Part shown: piece after piece, positions 8,101 to 18,401 of the stretch
Layout: each line of letters begins with the position of its first letter
How positions within the stretch are numbered: the first letter of the stretch is position 1
DNA from: Stenotrophomonas maltophilia
GTDB taxonomy: Bacteria; Pseudomonadota; Gammaproteobacteria; Xanthomonadales; Xanthomonadaceae
Reading direction: 5' to 3'
Assembly: GCA_002364755.1 (NCBI GenBank)
Contig: DEZI01000028.1
Span: 159,888 to 223,887 of the forward strand
DNA: 64,000 bases
Translations under genes and position numbers: made by a program
Notes under the pieces: model-generated
Told to the model about the DNA's origin: nothing
The model's input: the letters and a program-made list of their open reading frames with translations, nothing else
The model's database searches: none

Positions 8101-8749
8101 TGGCGGTGCGGCGGCCCTTGGGCCGGCGCGGGCGGACGACGCCGGTGCCGGGGCGGCACTTCGATGATGGCCGCACGCTGCACGCCTTCGCCGGGCGCGT
8201 GGCGGTGCGCTGCCATCGCTGTGACACGCCGGGCTGGGTGGTCGCCAGCTGGCAGCCTCACCGCTGGACGGCGCGCTTCCGTTGCACTGCAGCGTGGCGC
8301 TGGACAGCGGCGCGTGGGTGGGCGCGGTGCGCATCGATGGCCGCCGACCGTGCGGTTACTGCGGCCACCAGTGGGTGTGCGTGCACCAGCATCGGCCGTC
8401 GGCCTCCACGGCCGTGCCCGAGGTGCTGCCGGCCAAGTGCGCGCAGTGCGGGCGCACCAGCGAAGTGAAAGTCAGCGTCTGCCCGCTGCGCGATGCCGAG
8501 CCGGCAGATCCGCACTTCGGCCTGCCGCTGCGGTTGCTGGAACCTACCCGCGCGGGCCTGTTGTGGGCCTACAACGCCGAGCACCTGCAGGTGCTGCATG
8601 AGTACGCGACATCGGCACTGCGCGAGCACGGTGGCGTGCACAACGCCTCGATGTTCTCGCGCCTGCCGCAGTGGATGAAGCTGGCCCGCAACCGGGTGCT
8701 GCTGCAGCGAGCGGTGGAGCGGTTGCAGCGACGGCTGCTGCAGGGGTAG
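8100..8749 (+). pseudogene. Zinc-ribbon protein gene with an apparent frameshift
   Basis: Two adjoining frames look like one gene. The first begins with an ATG overlapping the upstream stop (ATGA at 8099-8101 region) and reads GRHFDDGRTLHAFAGRVAV then CHRCDTPGWVVAS. Coding quality then moves to the -1 frame near 8240-8262, which continues PLDGALPLHCSVALDSG, then CGYCGHQWV, CAQCGRT and C-terminal helices up to the stop at 8749. Together they give four CxxC-like knuckles, suggesting zinc binding. The downstream frame alone (8282-8749, TTG start, 155 aa) is open and may be called as the gene. Either a one-base loss or a sequencing error is possible. The stop TAG lies in a REP head. Function unknown. 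Confidence 0.6.
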
Positions 8750-8768
8750 TGCCGGCCGCTGGCCGGCA
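8746..8768 (+). repeat. SMAG/REP palindrome
   Basis: GTAG followed by TGCCGGCC-gct-GGCCGGCA. The TAG of its head is the stop codon of the zinc-ribbon frame. Confidence 0.88.
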
Positions 8769-8831
8769 GCCGAGCATAGGCTCGGCTCTACAGGAATCAG
8801 GCCGTCTGTAGAGCCGAGCCCACGCTCGGCT
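8768..8831. repeat. Inverted pair of SMAG/REP palindromes
   Basis: A minus-oriented copy (8768-8791, AGCCGAGCATAGGCTCGGCT then CTAC) faces a plus-oriented copy (8808-8831, GTAG then AGCCGAGC-cca-cGCTCGGCT) across 16 bases. Together they can form one large stem-loop between the convergent zinc-ribbon gene and the DUF58 gene. Confidence 0.87.
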
Positions 8832-8847
8832 CCCGTCAATCGCAGGG

Positions 8848-10142
8848 TCAGAGCAGCCCTTCGCGCTTCACTGCCAGGTACCGCTCCACCAGCGCGGCAG
8901 GCAGGGCGTCGGCGGTCACGTCCAGCACCATCACCTTCTCGCTGCGCAGCGCTTCGTGCGCTTTCGCGCGCTGCTGCAGGTACAGCGCAGCGGCACCGGC
9001 CTGGGCGGCGTCTTCCAGCGTGTGCACCTCGCCTTCCAGCGCGGTATCCAGTTCGCGTTCGCGCAGGCTGGCCACGCACACCAGGTGGCGGCGCTGCAGC
9101 AGGCGCACGGCGGCCAGCAGGTCTTCGATGTCCTCGTCGCGCACGTTGCTGACCAGCATCACCAGGGCGCGACGGCGCTGGCGCAGCGAGACTTCGGTGG
9201 CGGCCGCCAGGTAGTCGGTGGCCACGGCCTGCGGCTGCAGGTCGTAGCTGGCGCGCAGCAGGTGTTCCACCGTGCCCATGCCGCGCTGCGGCGCCACCCA
9301 GCGGCGTTCACCGCCCACCGCGAACAGGCCGGCGGCATCGCCTTGGCGCAGGGCCAGATAGGCCACCACCAGCGACGCGTTCAAGGCATGGTCGAAGTGC
9401 GAAAGGCTGCCTTCGCTGGCCAGCATGCGCCGGCCGCTGTCGAGCATCAGCAGCAGCTGCTGGTTCTTCTCGTCCTGGTACTCGCGCGAGATCAGCTTGC
9501 GCGCGCGGGCGGTGGCCTTCCAGTCCAGCTGGCGCAGGCTGTCACCGACGCGGTACTCGCGCATCTGGTGGAAATCGGTGCCTTCACCACGGCGGCGCTT
9601 CACGTGGGCGCCCACCAGGCGCGAGGCCTGGTCCGCACTGAACAACGCGAACCGGGTGAGCGGCACGAAGTTGGGATAGACCCGCACGTCCAGCACCGGC
9701 GGCAGCGTGCGCTGCTGCCACCACAGCCGCCACGGCGAGCGGATGCGCACGTCCACGCCATCGAACTGGAAGCGCCCGCGCTGCTGCGGCTGCACCTGGT
9801 AACGCAGGGTGCTGGCGTGGCCGGCGCGCAGCTGCAGGCGCTGCGGCAACGACGCCAGCGGCCAGCCGCCAGGCACGCGATCGAACACCTGCACCTGCAT
9901 CGGCTGCTCGGCGAACAGGCGCAGGCCGATCTCGCGGCGCACGCCCAGCGCCAGCGCTTCGGGCACCTGGCGCTGTACCTGCGGCGATGCACGTCGCCAC
10001 TGCCGCCACAGATCGGCCAGTGCCAGCGCAGCCACCAGCGCACCGGCCACGGCCCAGCTCCAGTGCGGCAGCAGGCCGCCCAGCACCGCGCCGCCCAGCG
10101 CGGCCCAGGCAGCCAGCAGGACCAGCAGCAGCGGCGCAGGCC

Positions 10143-10146
<4 letters not shown>
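8848..10146 (-). CDS. DUF58 domain protein, last gene of MoxR operon
   Basis: A 432-residue DUF58 protein (VWA-like fold). Two N-terminal membrane segments (about residues 5-25 and 30-48) are followed by a beta-rich region and then the DUF58 signature RRGEGTDFHQMREYRVGD and QLDWKATARARKLISREY (residues ~190-230), then LLLMLDSGRRM, which resembles a metal-site DxSxxM variant. DUF58 proteins are usually encoded beside MoxR AAA ATPases and are thought to be clients or adaptors of them. Its start overlaps the moxR stop (ATGA). Confidence 0.9.
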
Positions 10147-11125
<979 letters not shown>

Positions 11126-11129
<4 letters not shown>

Positions 11130-12316
11130 AGCAGGGATCTCATCTGGAGCAGCAAGCGGATGCGCTCGCGCAGGGCGGAGGAATCGTGAGGCGAAGGAGC
11201 GGTGAGGGCGGTGGCCACGCGGCTGGCGGGCCACTGCAGCACCTCGGCGATGGCCTGGTCGCGGGCAGCGCCATCCAGCGCGGCCGCCACCGGGGCGCGC
11301 AGGCGCAGGCGATGCAGGAACAGCGCCTGCGCTGCGTTGTACAGTTGCGCGCCCTGGCCGAAGCGCAGCAGCAGCTCGCCACTGGCACGCACGTGTTCCA
11401 GCAGCGAGCGGCGCTCGACCACCGGCGAAGGCAGCACGCTGCCCAGCCGCTGCGCGCGCGTCCACAGCCAGCCCAGCATGGCCAGCAGCAGCGGAATCCA
11501 CACCGGCCAGCCCTGCAGCACGATGCGTGCCAGCAGCGTCGGCGGGCGGCTGCCGTACACCAGCCACACCGTGCCGCGCCCGTAGTTGGGGTCCAGCAGG
11601 TGGCGGGTCAGGTCGCGGTGGGAAAGATCGTGCAGGCCACCGCGCTGCGGTGTGTCTTTGGCCGTCGCGCCCTTGCGCGGCAGCGGGGTGGCGCCAGCGC
11701 CGCGCATGAAATCCAGATCGGCCAGCACGTCGATGCGGCCCTTGCCGTGGCGCAGGCGGGCGAAGGCCAGCCCTTCCTCATTGCCCCAGCGGCGCTCGGC
11801 ATCGGCGCTGGCCTTGAAGCCGAGACTGAAGCGGCGGCCGTTACAGAACTCGACGTGATTGGGATCATCCACCACATGGAACGGCTGGCAGTCCTTGCCA
11901 TGGAACAGGCTGTCCACGCCGATGCGGTCCAGCAGCGGGCCCTGCGTGGTGCTGGTCTTGTCCTCGCCCGGCGGCTGCGTACGCAGCAGCAGGTGGCCGC
12001 CACGGGCGACCCAGTCCAGCAGTGCCTGCGCGGTGCCCGGCGGCATCTCGCGGGTGTCCTGCAGCAGGACCACGGTATCGGTGTCGGCCAGGGTCATCTT
12101 CGCCAGCTGCAGGCGTTCGCGCGACTGCACTTCGATGCCGTCCGCGCGCAGCGCCTGCCCCAGCACGTACAGCGGGTTGTAGCTGGCTTCGCCGCGCGGC
12201 GGCAGCACTACGGTCTCGATGACCTTTTCGTGCGTGCGCAGGAACAGGATGGTCAACGGCACGCCCAGCAGTACCAGCAGGCCGAGCAGCAGGGCCCAGA
12301 ACGCGCGCGGGCTCAT
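11126..12316 (-). CDS. DUF4350 domain membrane protein
   Basis: About 396 residues: an N-terminal membrane anchor (SPRAFWALLLGLLVLLGVP), a periplasmic region with the DUF4350 pattern (YNPLYVLGQALRADGIEV, then LLDWVARGGHLLLRTQP, a Rossmann-like GATase-type fold), a second membrane segment near residue 260 (WPVWIPLLLAMLGWLWTRA), and a cytoplasmic helical tail. I start at ATG 12316 because it overlaps the upstream stop as ATGA; a GTG three codons upstream is an alternative. Such proteins occur only in MoxR-DUF58-DUF4129 operons; the molecular role is unknown. Confidence 0.85.
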
Positions 12317-13962
12317 GCCTTCCACCCGAACTGCTGGCGTAGGGTTGCGGCCAGGCCATCGAACTCATCGCGCGTAGGCAGGCGGCCGCCGTACGCGGCG
12401 TACTGCCACATGCGCACGATGCGGGCGAACAGGTCGCGGTCCGCCGGCTGCGGCATGCGCCGCGAAGCACGCAGGCACTGTGCTTCGGTGGCGCCGGGCG
12501 GCAACGCGTTGCCGGTGCGCTCGACCAGGGTGCGCACGCTGGCGCGGTAAAGCAGGGCCAAGGCCTGACGCGGGCGTCCCTGGTCCCACAGCAGGCCGGC
12601 CTGGGTGGTCACGTCCGGCGGCAGCACCACCGGCAGTTCCACGGCCTCTTCCTGCACGCGCGGTGCGTCCTTCGGCGTGCGCCGGCCGGCGCCACGCAGC
12701 CACGGCCACCACAGGCGCGCGGTCAGCAGCAGCACCAGCACCACGGCGCCGAGCAGCGCCCACAGGCCCCATTCGGCCACCCGCGCCAGCAGCTTCAGAC
12801 TGCGGTTGCGTTCGCCACGCTTCTGGCCGGCCCTGGCGTCCTTGGTGTCTTTCTTCTCGGCCTTCTTTTCCGCCGTGGTGTCGTCGATCGGCTTCCACTC
12901 GGTGACCTGGCGGACCGGCCGCTGCAGCGGATCCTCGTAGGCACGGTTCACCGCTTGGCGGAATCCGGCCGTGTCCACCGGCTGCTCGCCGAAGATGCCG
13001 GCAGCGGCATTGGCTGGATCGTTGGCGGCGTTGGGTTCTTCGCCGTCGTCCTCGCCTTCGTCTTCGTTCGCATGGGCCTGTCCGGCCGCCCGGGCATCGT
13101 CGGCGACCTGGTGGGCAGTGTCCGCATCGGCGTCCTGCGCGTGGGCCGGGGCCAGCGGCAGCGCCAGGCACAGCAGCAGGGCCAGCGTCGATGCCGCCGG
13201 CAGCAGCCGTTCGCGCAGGCGGCGCAGGGCGATCTCCACGTCCCACGCTTCCATCTGCGTGCGCCGGTTGAGGTACAGGCCGAAGCCGGCACCGACATAG
13301 AACGGGGCGATCAGGGCAGCGGCCAGCCAGCTCAGCAGGTTCAGCAGCAGGTCCGCCCACGGCGGGGTCTCGACGCTGATCATCGCCCAGGCCGCGCGCC
13401 ACGAGTCGGGCAGCAGTTCCAGTGGAATGAACATGAAGACCGCCGCGATCGCGCCCAGCAGCAGCACCAGCTCGAAGCCGAAGCAGATCACCGTCAGCAG
13501 GATCGCCGGTCCGGCGGCGCCGGCGGCCACCGCGCGCCGGCGTGGGCCCCGCTGTGCGGGTGCGTTGCCTTCCAGCAGGTTGACCGGCAGGCACAGGCTG
13601 CGCAGCAGGCTGAAACGGCGCCAGCCGAGGTAGCCCCAGAAGCCGGTGCCGCCCCAGTGCCGTTGCGCGGCCAGGGCCGCGCGCGCGCCGACCGTCTCGC
13701 CGAAGATGCCGCGTGAGAGCACGTACAGGGGCGCGCGCTCGAACAGCGGCTTGCACCACCACATCGCCAGCGATGCCCAGGCGAAGCCGTCCAGCCACCA
13801 CGCCAGCGCGTTGAACAGCACGAACAACGGCGCACTGGCCAGCAGCCAGCTGCCCCACACCGCGCGTGCATGGCGGCGGGCGAGGGCGGTGCCCAGTTCC
13901 ATCGCTTCCCAGCCGCTGCGCGCACGCAGGGCCACGTCGAGGTGGTCAATCCGCACGTTCAC
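12313..13962 (-). CDS. DUF4129 domain multi-pass membrane protein
   Basis: A 549-residue protein with five or six N-terminal membrane helices (about residues 35-240). A signal-like helix follows near residue 260 (ASTLALLLCLALPLAPAHA), then a strongly acidic Ala/Glu/Asp linker likely in the periplasm, another helix (~395, WGLWALLGAVVLVLLL), and a cytoplasmic C-terminus with the DUF4129 pattern ending LPTRDEFDGLAATLRQQFG. The signal-like segment in the middle suggests an old fusion of two proteins. The start is GTG at 13962, overlapping the SpoIIM-like gene by 17 bases. Confidence 0.84.
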   Translation of the reverse strand: MNVRIDHLDVALRARSGWEAMELGTALARRHARAVWGSWLLASAPLFVLFNALAWWLDGFAWASLAMWWCKPLFERAPLYVLSRGIFGETVGARAALAAQRHWGGTGFWGYLGWRRFSLLRSLCLPVNLLEGNAPAQRGPRRRAVAAGAAGPAILLTVICFGFELVLLLGAIAAVFMFIPLELLPDSWRAAWAMISVETPPWADLLLNLLSWLAAALIAPFYVGAGFGLYLNRRTQMEAWDVEIALRRLRERLLPAASTLALLLCLALPLAPAHAQDADADTAHQVADDARAAGQAHANEDEGEDDGEEPNAANDPANAAAGIFGEQPVDTAGFRQAVNRAYEDPLQRPVRQVTEWKPIDDTTAEKKAEKKDTKDARAGQKRGERNRSLKLLARVAEWGLWALLGAVVLVLLLTARLWWPWLRGAGRRTPKDAPRVQEEAVELPVVLPPDVTTQAGLLWDQGRPRQALALLYRASVRTLVERTGNALPPGATEAQCLRASRRMPQPADRDLFARIVRMWQYAAYGGRLPTRDEFDGLAATLRQQFGWKA

Positions 13963-14938
13963 CCCCGCGACCGCCGCGCCACAGCCACAGCAGCACGCCG
14001 GCCCACAACACGCCGGCCACGCTGTACTTGGCCCACGCCGGGATGTGCGCGATCGACGACCAGAACGCTTCGACGAAGGCCGCCAGCAGCAGCATGAAGG
14101 CCACGCCCAGGCACAACCGGGCGCCGATGCGGCCGCCTTCCACCAGCGCGTCGATGCGGCGGCGGCGCCCGGGCGCCAGCAGTTTCATGCCCAGCTGCAG
14201 GCCGGCGCCGCCGGCGATGACGATGCCGGTCAGCTCGAAGGCGGCATGGCCGACCACGAAGCGCCAGAACGGATCGCCATGGCCGATCTGCTGCAGGTGG
14301 CCTGCCACCGCACCCATGATGACGCCGTTGAACAGCAGCACCAGCAGCGTGCCCAGCCCGGCCAGCAGGCCGCTGGCGAAGGTGCGCAGGGCGATGCTGA
14401 TGTTGTTCATGATGTAGTAGCCGAACATCATCCAGTCGGTGCCGCTGTCACGCCCCAGCCGGTCCGCGGCCGGGTCGTACATGCGTTCCATCTCGGCGAT
14501 CTGGCTGTTGTCCATCAGCAGGTGCACGCTGTCCGGGTACAGCTGGACCACGGCGAAGCAGGCCAGCGCCGGCACCGCGAACATCGCCAGTGCCACCCAC
14601 ATGCTGCGGGCCTGGCTGCGCACCAGCATCGGGAAGTCGGCTACCAGGAATTCCAGCGCCCGCCGCCAGCGCACCGGCGGCGTGCGGTACAGCACGCTGT
14701 GGCCCTGCTGCATCAGCTGCTGCAGGCGCTGCACCAGCTGCGGGCTGTAGCCGCGTTCGCGCGCCAGCGCCAGCTGCTGGCACAGGCGGCGGTAGCGCTG
14801 GGCGAAGGCGACGTCGCCCGGGTCAGCGGCTTGGGGCCTGCGCCGCCTGCGACGCGAAGCGCCCGCACGCTGCTGCAGCCAGTACTCCAGCTGCTGCCAT
14901 TCGTGCTGGTGGCGGGCGACGAACTGTTCCTGCTTCAT
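13946..14938 (-). CDS. SpoIIM-like membrane protein
   Basis: A 330-residue member of the SpoIIM (stage II sporulation protein M) family found in non-sporulating bacteria next to MoxR. It has an N-terminal cytoplasmic helical part with an Arg-rich patch (residues ~28-36), then about five membrane helices; MMFGYYIMNNISIALRTFASG near residue 165 is the family signature. In spore-formers SpoIIM works in engulfment; in this organism no such process exists, so a role in envelope remodelling is only inferred. The real start is MKQEQFVARHQHEWQQLEYW at 14938; longer frames run into the rdd gene. It overlaps rdd by four bases. Confidence 0.88.
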   Translation of the reverse strand: MKQEQFVARHQHEWQQLEYWLQQRAGASRRRRRRPQAADPGDVAFAQRYRRLCQQLALARERGYSPQLVQRLQQLMQQGHSVLYRTPPVRWRRALEFLVADFPMLVRSQARSMWVALAMFAVPALACFAVVQLYPDSVHLLMDNSQIAEMERMYDPAADRLGRDSGTDWMMFGYYIMNNISIALRTFASGLLAGLGTLLVLLFNGVIMGAVAGHLQQIGHGDPFWRFVVGHAAFELTGIVIAGGAGLQLGMKLLAPGRRRRIDALVEGGRIGARLCLGVAFMLLLAAFVEAFWSSIAHIPAWAKYSVAGVLWAGVLLWLWRGGRGGERAD

Positions 14939-15624
14939 CGGCGGCCCAGCAGCCAGTTGGCCATCGCATACAGGCGCAGCACGCCCACCTGGCCGGATGC
15001 ACCGGTCAGCGGTTCGGCGATACCCGCCAGTTCCTGCTGGCGGCCCGGCGACAGGCGCGGCGCGCGTTCGGCAAAGGCGAGGACGGCGGCCTGTTCCTGC
15101 GGGCGCAGCGGCTGCGACGGCACCAGCACGCTGTCGATGGTGGTCGGTGGCGACAGGTAATGCATCGGCTCGTGCACCACCACGGTGCCGGCCACCAGGT
15201 CGCCGAGGCGGCGCCCGTACGGATCGAACAGGCTGCTGAGCAGGCCCAGGGCATAACCGAACGGCAGCATGTCCACGGTGCGCAGCAGATTGCGGGTGAT
15301 CGAGGCCATCCAGCCCACCGGTGCGCCATCGCGCGACAGCACGCGCAGGCCGAGTGCACGCTTGCCCAGGGTGCGGCCCCACAGCGCCTCGCAGACGATC
15401 GGGTAGGCCCACATCAGCAGGAACATCGCGGCCATGTAGATGCCGCGGCCAAACTCATCGAGCAGGGCCAGCGGAATGGACAGCAGCACCAGCGCGCCGA
15501 AGCGGATGCCCAGGTCGACCAGCCAGGCCAGCGCACGCGGCATCGGCCCGGCGGTGGGCAACTGCAGCGGCACGCCTTCCGGCGTTACCACCTCGCGGTA
15601 GGTATCGAGCATGGGCGCGGTCAT
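14935..15624 (-). CDS. RDD family membrane protein, first gene of operon
   Basis: A 229-residue RDD-domain protein. The N-terminal cytoplasmic stretch (MLDTYREVVTPEGVPLQLPT) leads into membrane helices at about residues 35-55 and 60-80. The family's conserved charged pattern is visible in ALWGRTLGKRALGLRVLSRDG (~100). RDD proteins are membrane proteins of mixed or unknown function, some linked to ion or compatible-solute transport. It leads the six-gene overlapping operon. An internal ATG four codons in is a possible alternative start. The 124-base upstream gap shows no clear promoter to me. Confidence 0.88.
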   Translation of the reverse strand: MTAPMLDTYREVVTPEGVPLQLPTAGPMPRALAWLVDLGIRFGALVLLSIPLALLDEFGRGIYMAAMFLLMWAYPIVCEALWGRTLGKRALGLRVLSRDGAPVGWMASITRNLLRTVDMLPFGYALGLLSSLFDPYGRRLGDLVAGTVVVHEPMHYLSPPTTIDSVLVPSQPLRPQEQAAVLAFAERAPRLSPGRQQELAGIAEPLTGASGQVGVLRLYAMANWLLGRR

Positions 15625-15748
15625 CAGTGCGATGGCCGCGTATGTGGGCGCTGGAGTCCTCTCCGGCGTGCTGCCACAGGCATGGGGGGTCTCGACGGTT
15701 CCTGGTCGGGCCCCGACTTTAGCAGAGCGCAGTGGCCGACGAGGCGGC

Positions 15749-16279
15749 TCAGCCCAGGTATTCGTCCTTCAGCCGCACGTAGTGGTCGGCCGAATAGTGC
15801 AGCGACTCGATCTCCTTGTCGCTGAGCGTGCGTGCCGGACGCGCCGGGTTGCCCACCCACAGCTCGCCCTCGCCGACCACCTTGCCCGGGCCGACCACGG
15901 CGCCGGCGCCGACGAAGGCATGGCGCTCGACGCGCGCGCCGTCGAGGATGCAGGCACCCATGCCGATCAGGCTGTAATTGCCGATGGTGCAGGCGTGGAT
16001 GATGCAGCCGTGGCCGACGGTCACGCCTTCGCCGATCAGGGTCGGGTAGCCGGCTTTGTTGTACGGGCTGTGGTGGCTGACGTGGATGATGGTGCCGTCC
16101 TGCACGTTGGTGCGCGCGCCGATGCGGACGAAATTGACGTCGCCGCGGATGACCGTGCCCGGCCAGATGGAGACATCGTCGGCCAGCTCCACGTCACCGA
16201 TGAGGGTGCAGGCCGGGTCGACGTACACGCGCTGGCCGAGGACGGGCATCTTGTCGCGGAAGGGGCGCAGGGGGTTCAT
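15749..16279 (-). CDS. Gamma-carbonic anhydrase-like hexapeptide protein
   Basis: A 176-residue left-handed beta-helix protein of the gamma-carbonic anhydrase/YrdA/PaaY group, probably a trimeric zinc enzyme. Hexapeptide turns run through the middle (IGDVELADDVSIWPGTVIRG). Candidate metal-binding histidines are in IIHVSHHSPYNK and GVTVGHGCIIHACTIGN. I start at MNPLRPFRDKMPVLG (16279) because GGAGA lies seven bases upstream; the open frame runs further up through the REP element and is not credible. The catalytic activity of YrdA-type members is often weak, so the enzyme name is tentative. Confidence 0.88.
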   Translation of the reverse strand: MNPLRPFRDKMPVLGQRVYVDPACTLIGDVELADDVSIWPGTVIRGDVNFVRIGARTNVQDGTIIHVSHHSPYNKAGYPTLIGEGVTVGHGCIIHACTIGNYSLIGMGACILDGARVERHAFVGAGAVVGPGKVVGEGELWVGNPARPARTLSDKEIESLHYSADHYVRLKDEYLG

Positions 16280-16330
16280 CGCTGTCTCCAGGTGGGGCAA
16301 ACACGACGATGATACGCGGCGAACGTGTTG

Positions 16331-16353
16331 GTAGCGCCGGGCCATGCCCGGCG
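16331..16353 (+). repeat. SMAG/REP palindrome
   Basis: GTAG followed by CGCCGGGC-cat-GCCCGGCG, in the 88-base gap between the mnmG stop and the carbonic anhydrase start, where it could act on the intergenic transcript. Confidence 0.87.
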
Positions 16354-16367
16354 AGCGAAGCGGTGCG

Positions 16368-18257
16368 TTACGCCACGCGGCCGCGGCGGGCGCGCTCCAG
16401 GTGCACCAGCAGCAGCGAGATTGCCGCCGGGGTCATGCCGGGAATGCGCTGTGCCTGGCCGATGGTCTGCGGGCGCACACGTTCCAGCTTCTGCAGCACT
16501 TCGGCCGACAACCCACGCACGCTGGCGTAGTCGAAGCCTTCGGCGATCGGCGTCGCTTCGTGGCGCTGCTGGCGTTCAATCTCGTCACGCTGGCGATCCA
16601 GGTAGCCGGCGTACTTCACGCCGATCTCGACCTGCTCGGCCACCTTGCCATCGGCCACGGCCGGGCCCAGCGACGGCACCTGCATCAGCTGCGCGTAGTC
16701 CAGTTCCGGGCGCTTGATCAGGTCCAGCACGTTGGTTTCGCGGCTGACCGCGACGCCCAGGGTTTCCTGCACTTCGCGGCCCAGCGCATTGGCCGGGGTC
16801 GCCCACAGCGCACCCAGGCGCGCGCGCTCGGCGGCCACCGCGGCCTGCTTGGTCTCGAAGGCGCTCCAGCGGCGGTCATCAACGAGGCCCATCTCGCGGC
16901 CGGCCGGGGTCAGGCGCTGGTCGGCATTGTCCTCGCGCAGCTGCAGGCGGTACTCGGCGCGGCTGGTGAACATGCGGTACGGCTCGTTGGTGCCGTGGGT
17001 GATCAGGTCATCCACCAGCACGCCCAGGTACGCTTCGTCGCGGCGCGGGCACCAGCCGTCCAGCCCGCGCACCTGGCGCGCAGCGTTGAGCCCGGCCAGC
17101 AGGCCCTGTGCGGCGGCTTCTTCATAGCCGGTGGTGCCGTTGATCTGGCCGGCGAAGAACAGGCCGTTGACCAGCTTGGTTTCCAGCGAAGCCTTCAGCC
17201 CGCGCGGATCGAAGAAGTCGTATTCGATGGCGTAGCCGGGGCGGGTGATGTGCGCGTTCTGGAAGCCGCGGATGCTGCGCACCATCTCCAGCTGCACGTC
17301 GAACGGCAGCGAGGTGGAGATGCCGTTGGGATAGATCTCGACGATGCCCAGGCCTTCGGGCTCGACGAAGATCTGGTGGCTGGCCTTTTCGGCAAAGCGC
17401 ACCACCTTGTCCTCGATGGACGGGCAATAGCGCGGGCCGATGCCCTCGATCTGCCCGCTGTACAGCGGCGAACGGTGCAGGGCGTCGCGGATGATCTGGT
17501 GGGTCTGTTCGGTGGTGTGGGTGATCCAGCAGCTGACCTGCTGTGGATGCTCGTCCACCGAGCCGAGGAAGGACATCACCGGGCGCGGCGTGTCGCCGGG
17601 CTGCTCGTCCATCACGCTGTAATCCAGCGAGCGGCCATCGATGCGCGGCGGCGTGCCGGTCTTCAGGCGGTCGACCTGGAACGGACGTTCGCGCAGGCGC
17701 GCGGCCAGCGTGGTCGCCGGCGGGTCGCCCATGCGGCCGGCGGCGTACTGGGTCGGGCCGACGTGGATCTTGCCGGCCAGGAAGGTACCGGCGGTCAGCA
17801 CCACGGCCTCGGCGTCGAAGCGCAGGCCGGTCTGGGTGATGACCCCGCGCACGGCGTCGCCTTCGATGACCAGGTCATCGACGGCCGCCTGGAACACGGT
17901 CAGGTTGGGCTGGCCTTCGACGATGGCGCGGATCGCCATGCGGTACAGGTTGCGGTCGGCCTGGCAGCGGGTCGCGCGCACGGCCGGGCCCTTGGAGGCG
18001 TTGAGCGTGCGCCACTGGATGCCGGCGCGGTCGGCGGCATGCGCCATCGCGCCGCCGAGGGCGTCGATTTCCTTGACCAGGTGGCCCTTGCCGATGCCGC
18101 CGATGGCCGGGTTGCAGCTCATCGCGCCCACGGTTTCGATGTTGTGGGTCAGCAGCAGGGTGCGCACGCCGGTACGGGCCGCGGCCAGCGCGGCCTCGGT
18201 GCCGGCGTGGCCACCGCCGATGACGATGACGTCGTAACGATGGAAGGACTGGGTCAT
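16368..18257 (-). CDS. mnmG: tRNA uridine-5-carboxymethylaminomethyl modification enzyme
   Basis: MnmG (GidA) works with MnmE to place carboxymethylaminomethyl groups on wobble uridine 34 of several tRNAs, using FAD, NADH and a folate donor. The 629-residue length is standard. The N-terminal FAD site is VIGGGHAGTEAALAAARTG (residues 12-30), followed by CNPAIGGIGKGHLVKEIDAL. Further conserved blocks are TGTFLAGKIHVG (~150) and PPRIDGRSLDYSVMDEQPGD (~205). The C-terminal helical domain that binds MnmE ends near RIPGMTPAAISLLLVHLE. The stop is 14 bases from a REP element. Confidence 0.97.
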   Translation of the reverse strand: MTQSFHRYDVIVIGGGHAGTEAALAAARTGVRTLLLTHNIETVGAMSCNPAIGGIGKGHLVKEIDALGGAMAHAADRAGIQWRTLNASKGPAVRATRCQADRNLYRMAIRAIVEGQPNLTVFQAAVDDLVIEGDAVRGVITQTGLRFDAEAVVLTAGTFLAGKIHVGPTQYAAGRMGDPPATTLAARLRERPFQVDRLKTGTPPRIDGRSLDYSVMDEQPGDTPRPVMSFLGSVDEHPQQVSCWITHTTEQTHQIIRDALHRSPLYSGQIEGIGPRYCPSIEDKVVRFAEKASHQIFVEPEGLGIVEIYPNGISTSLPFDVQLEMVRSIRGFQNAHITRPGYAIEYDFFDPRGLKASLETKLVNGLFFAGQINGTTGYEEAAAQGLLAGLNAARQVRGLDGWCPRRDEAYLGVLVDDLITHGTNEPYRMFTSRAEYRLQLREDNADQRLTPAGREMGLVDDRRWSAFETKQAAVAAERARLGALWATPANALGREVQETLGVAVSRETNVLDLIKRPELDYAQLMQVPSLGPAVADGKVAEQVEIGVKYAGYLDRQRDEIERQQRHEATPIAEGFDYASVRGLSAEVLQKLERVRPQTIGQAQRIPGMTPAAISLLLVHLERARRGRVA

Positions 18258-18374
18258 GGGGGCAGGTCAACAGGGGACGGGCGCGGCCGGGGCGGCGCCG
18301 GGGTGGCGATTTTAGCGCCATTCGGAGGGGGGCGACGGGCCCGGATCGGGGCCGGGATGAAATCCGCCCTAAAG

Positions 18375-18391
18375 TTGGCAGGATTTTTGCA
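18375..18391 (+). promoter_or_regulatory. Candidate sigma-54 (-24/-12) promoter
   Basis: TTGGCAGGATTTTTGCA matches the sigma-54 consensus TGGCAC-N5-TTGCW. The -24 GG (18377-18378) and the -12 GC (18389-18390) are separated by exactly 10 bases. It points right, away from mnmG and towards the intrinsic terminator at 18486-18524, with no protein gene on that strand. The match is by eye; no enhancer-binding site was identified. Confidence 0.5.
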
Positions 18392-18401
18392 GATAACCCA
18401 A

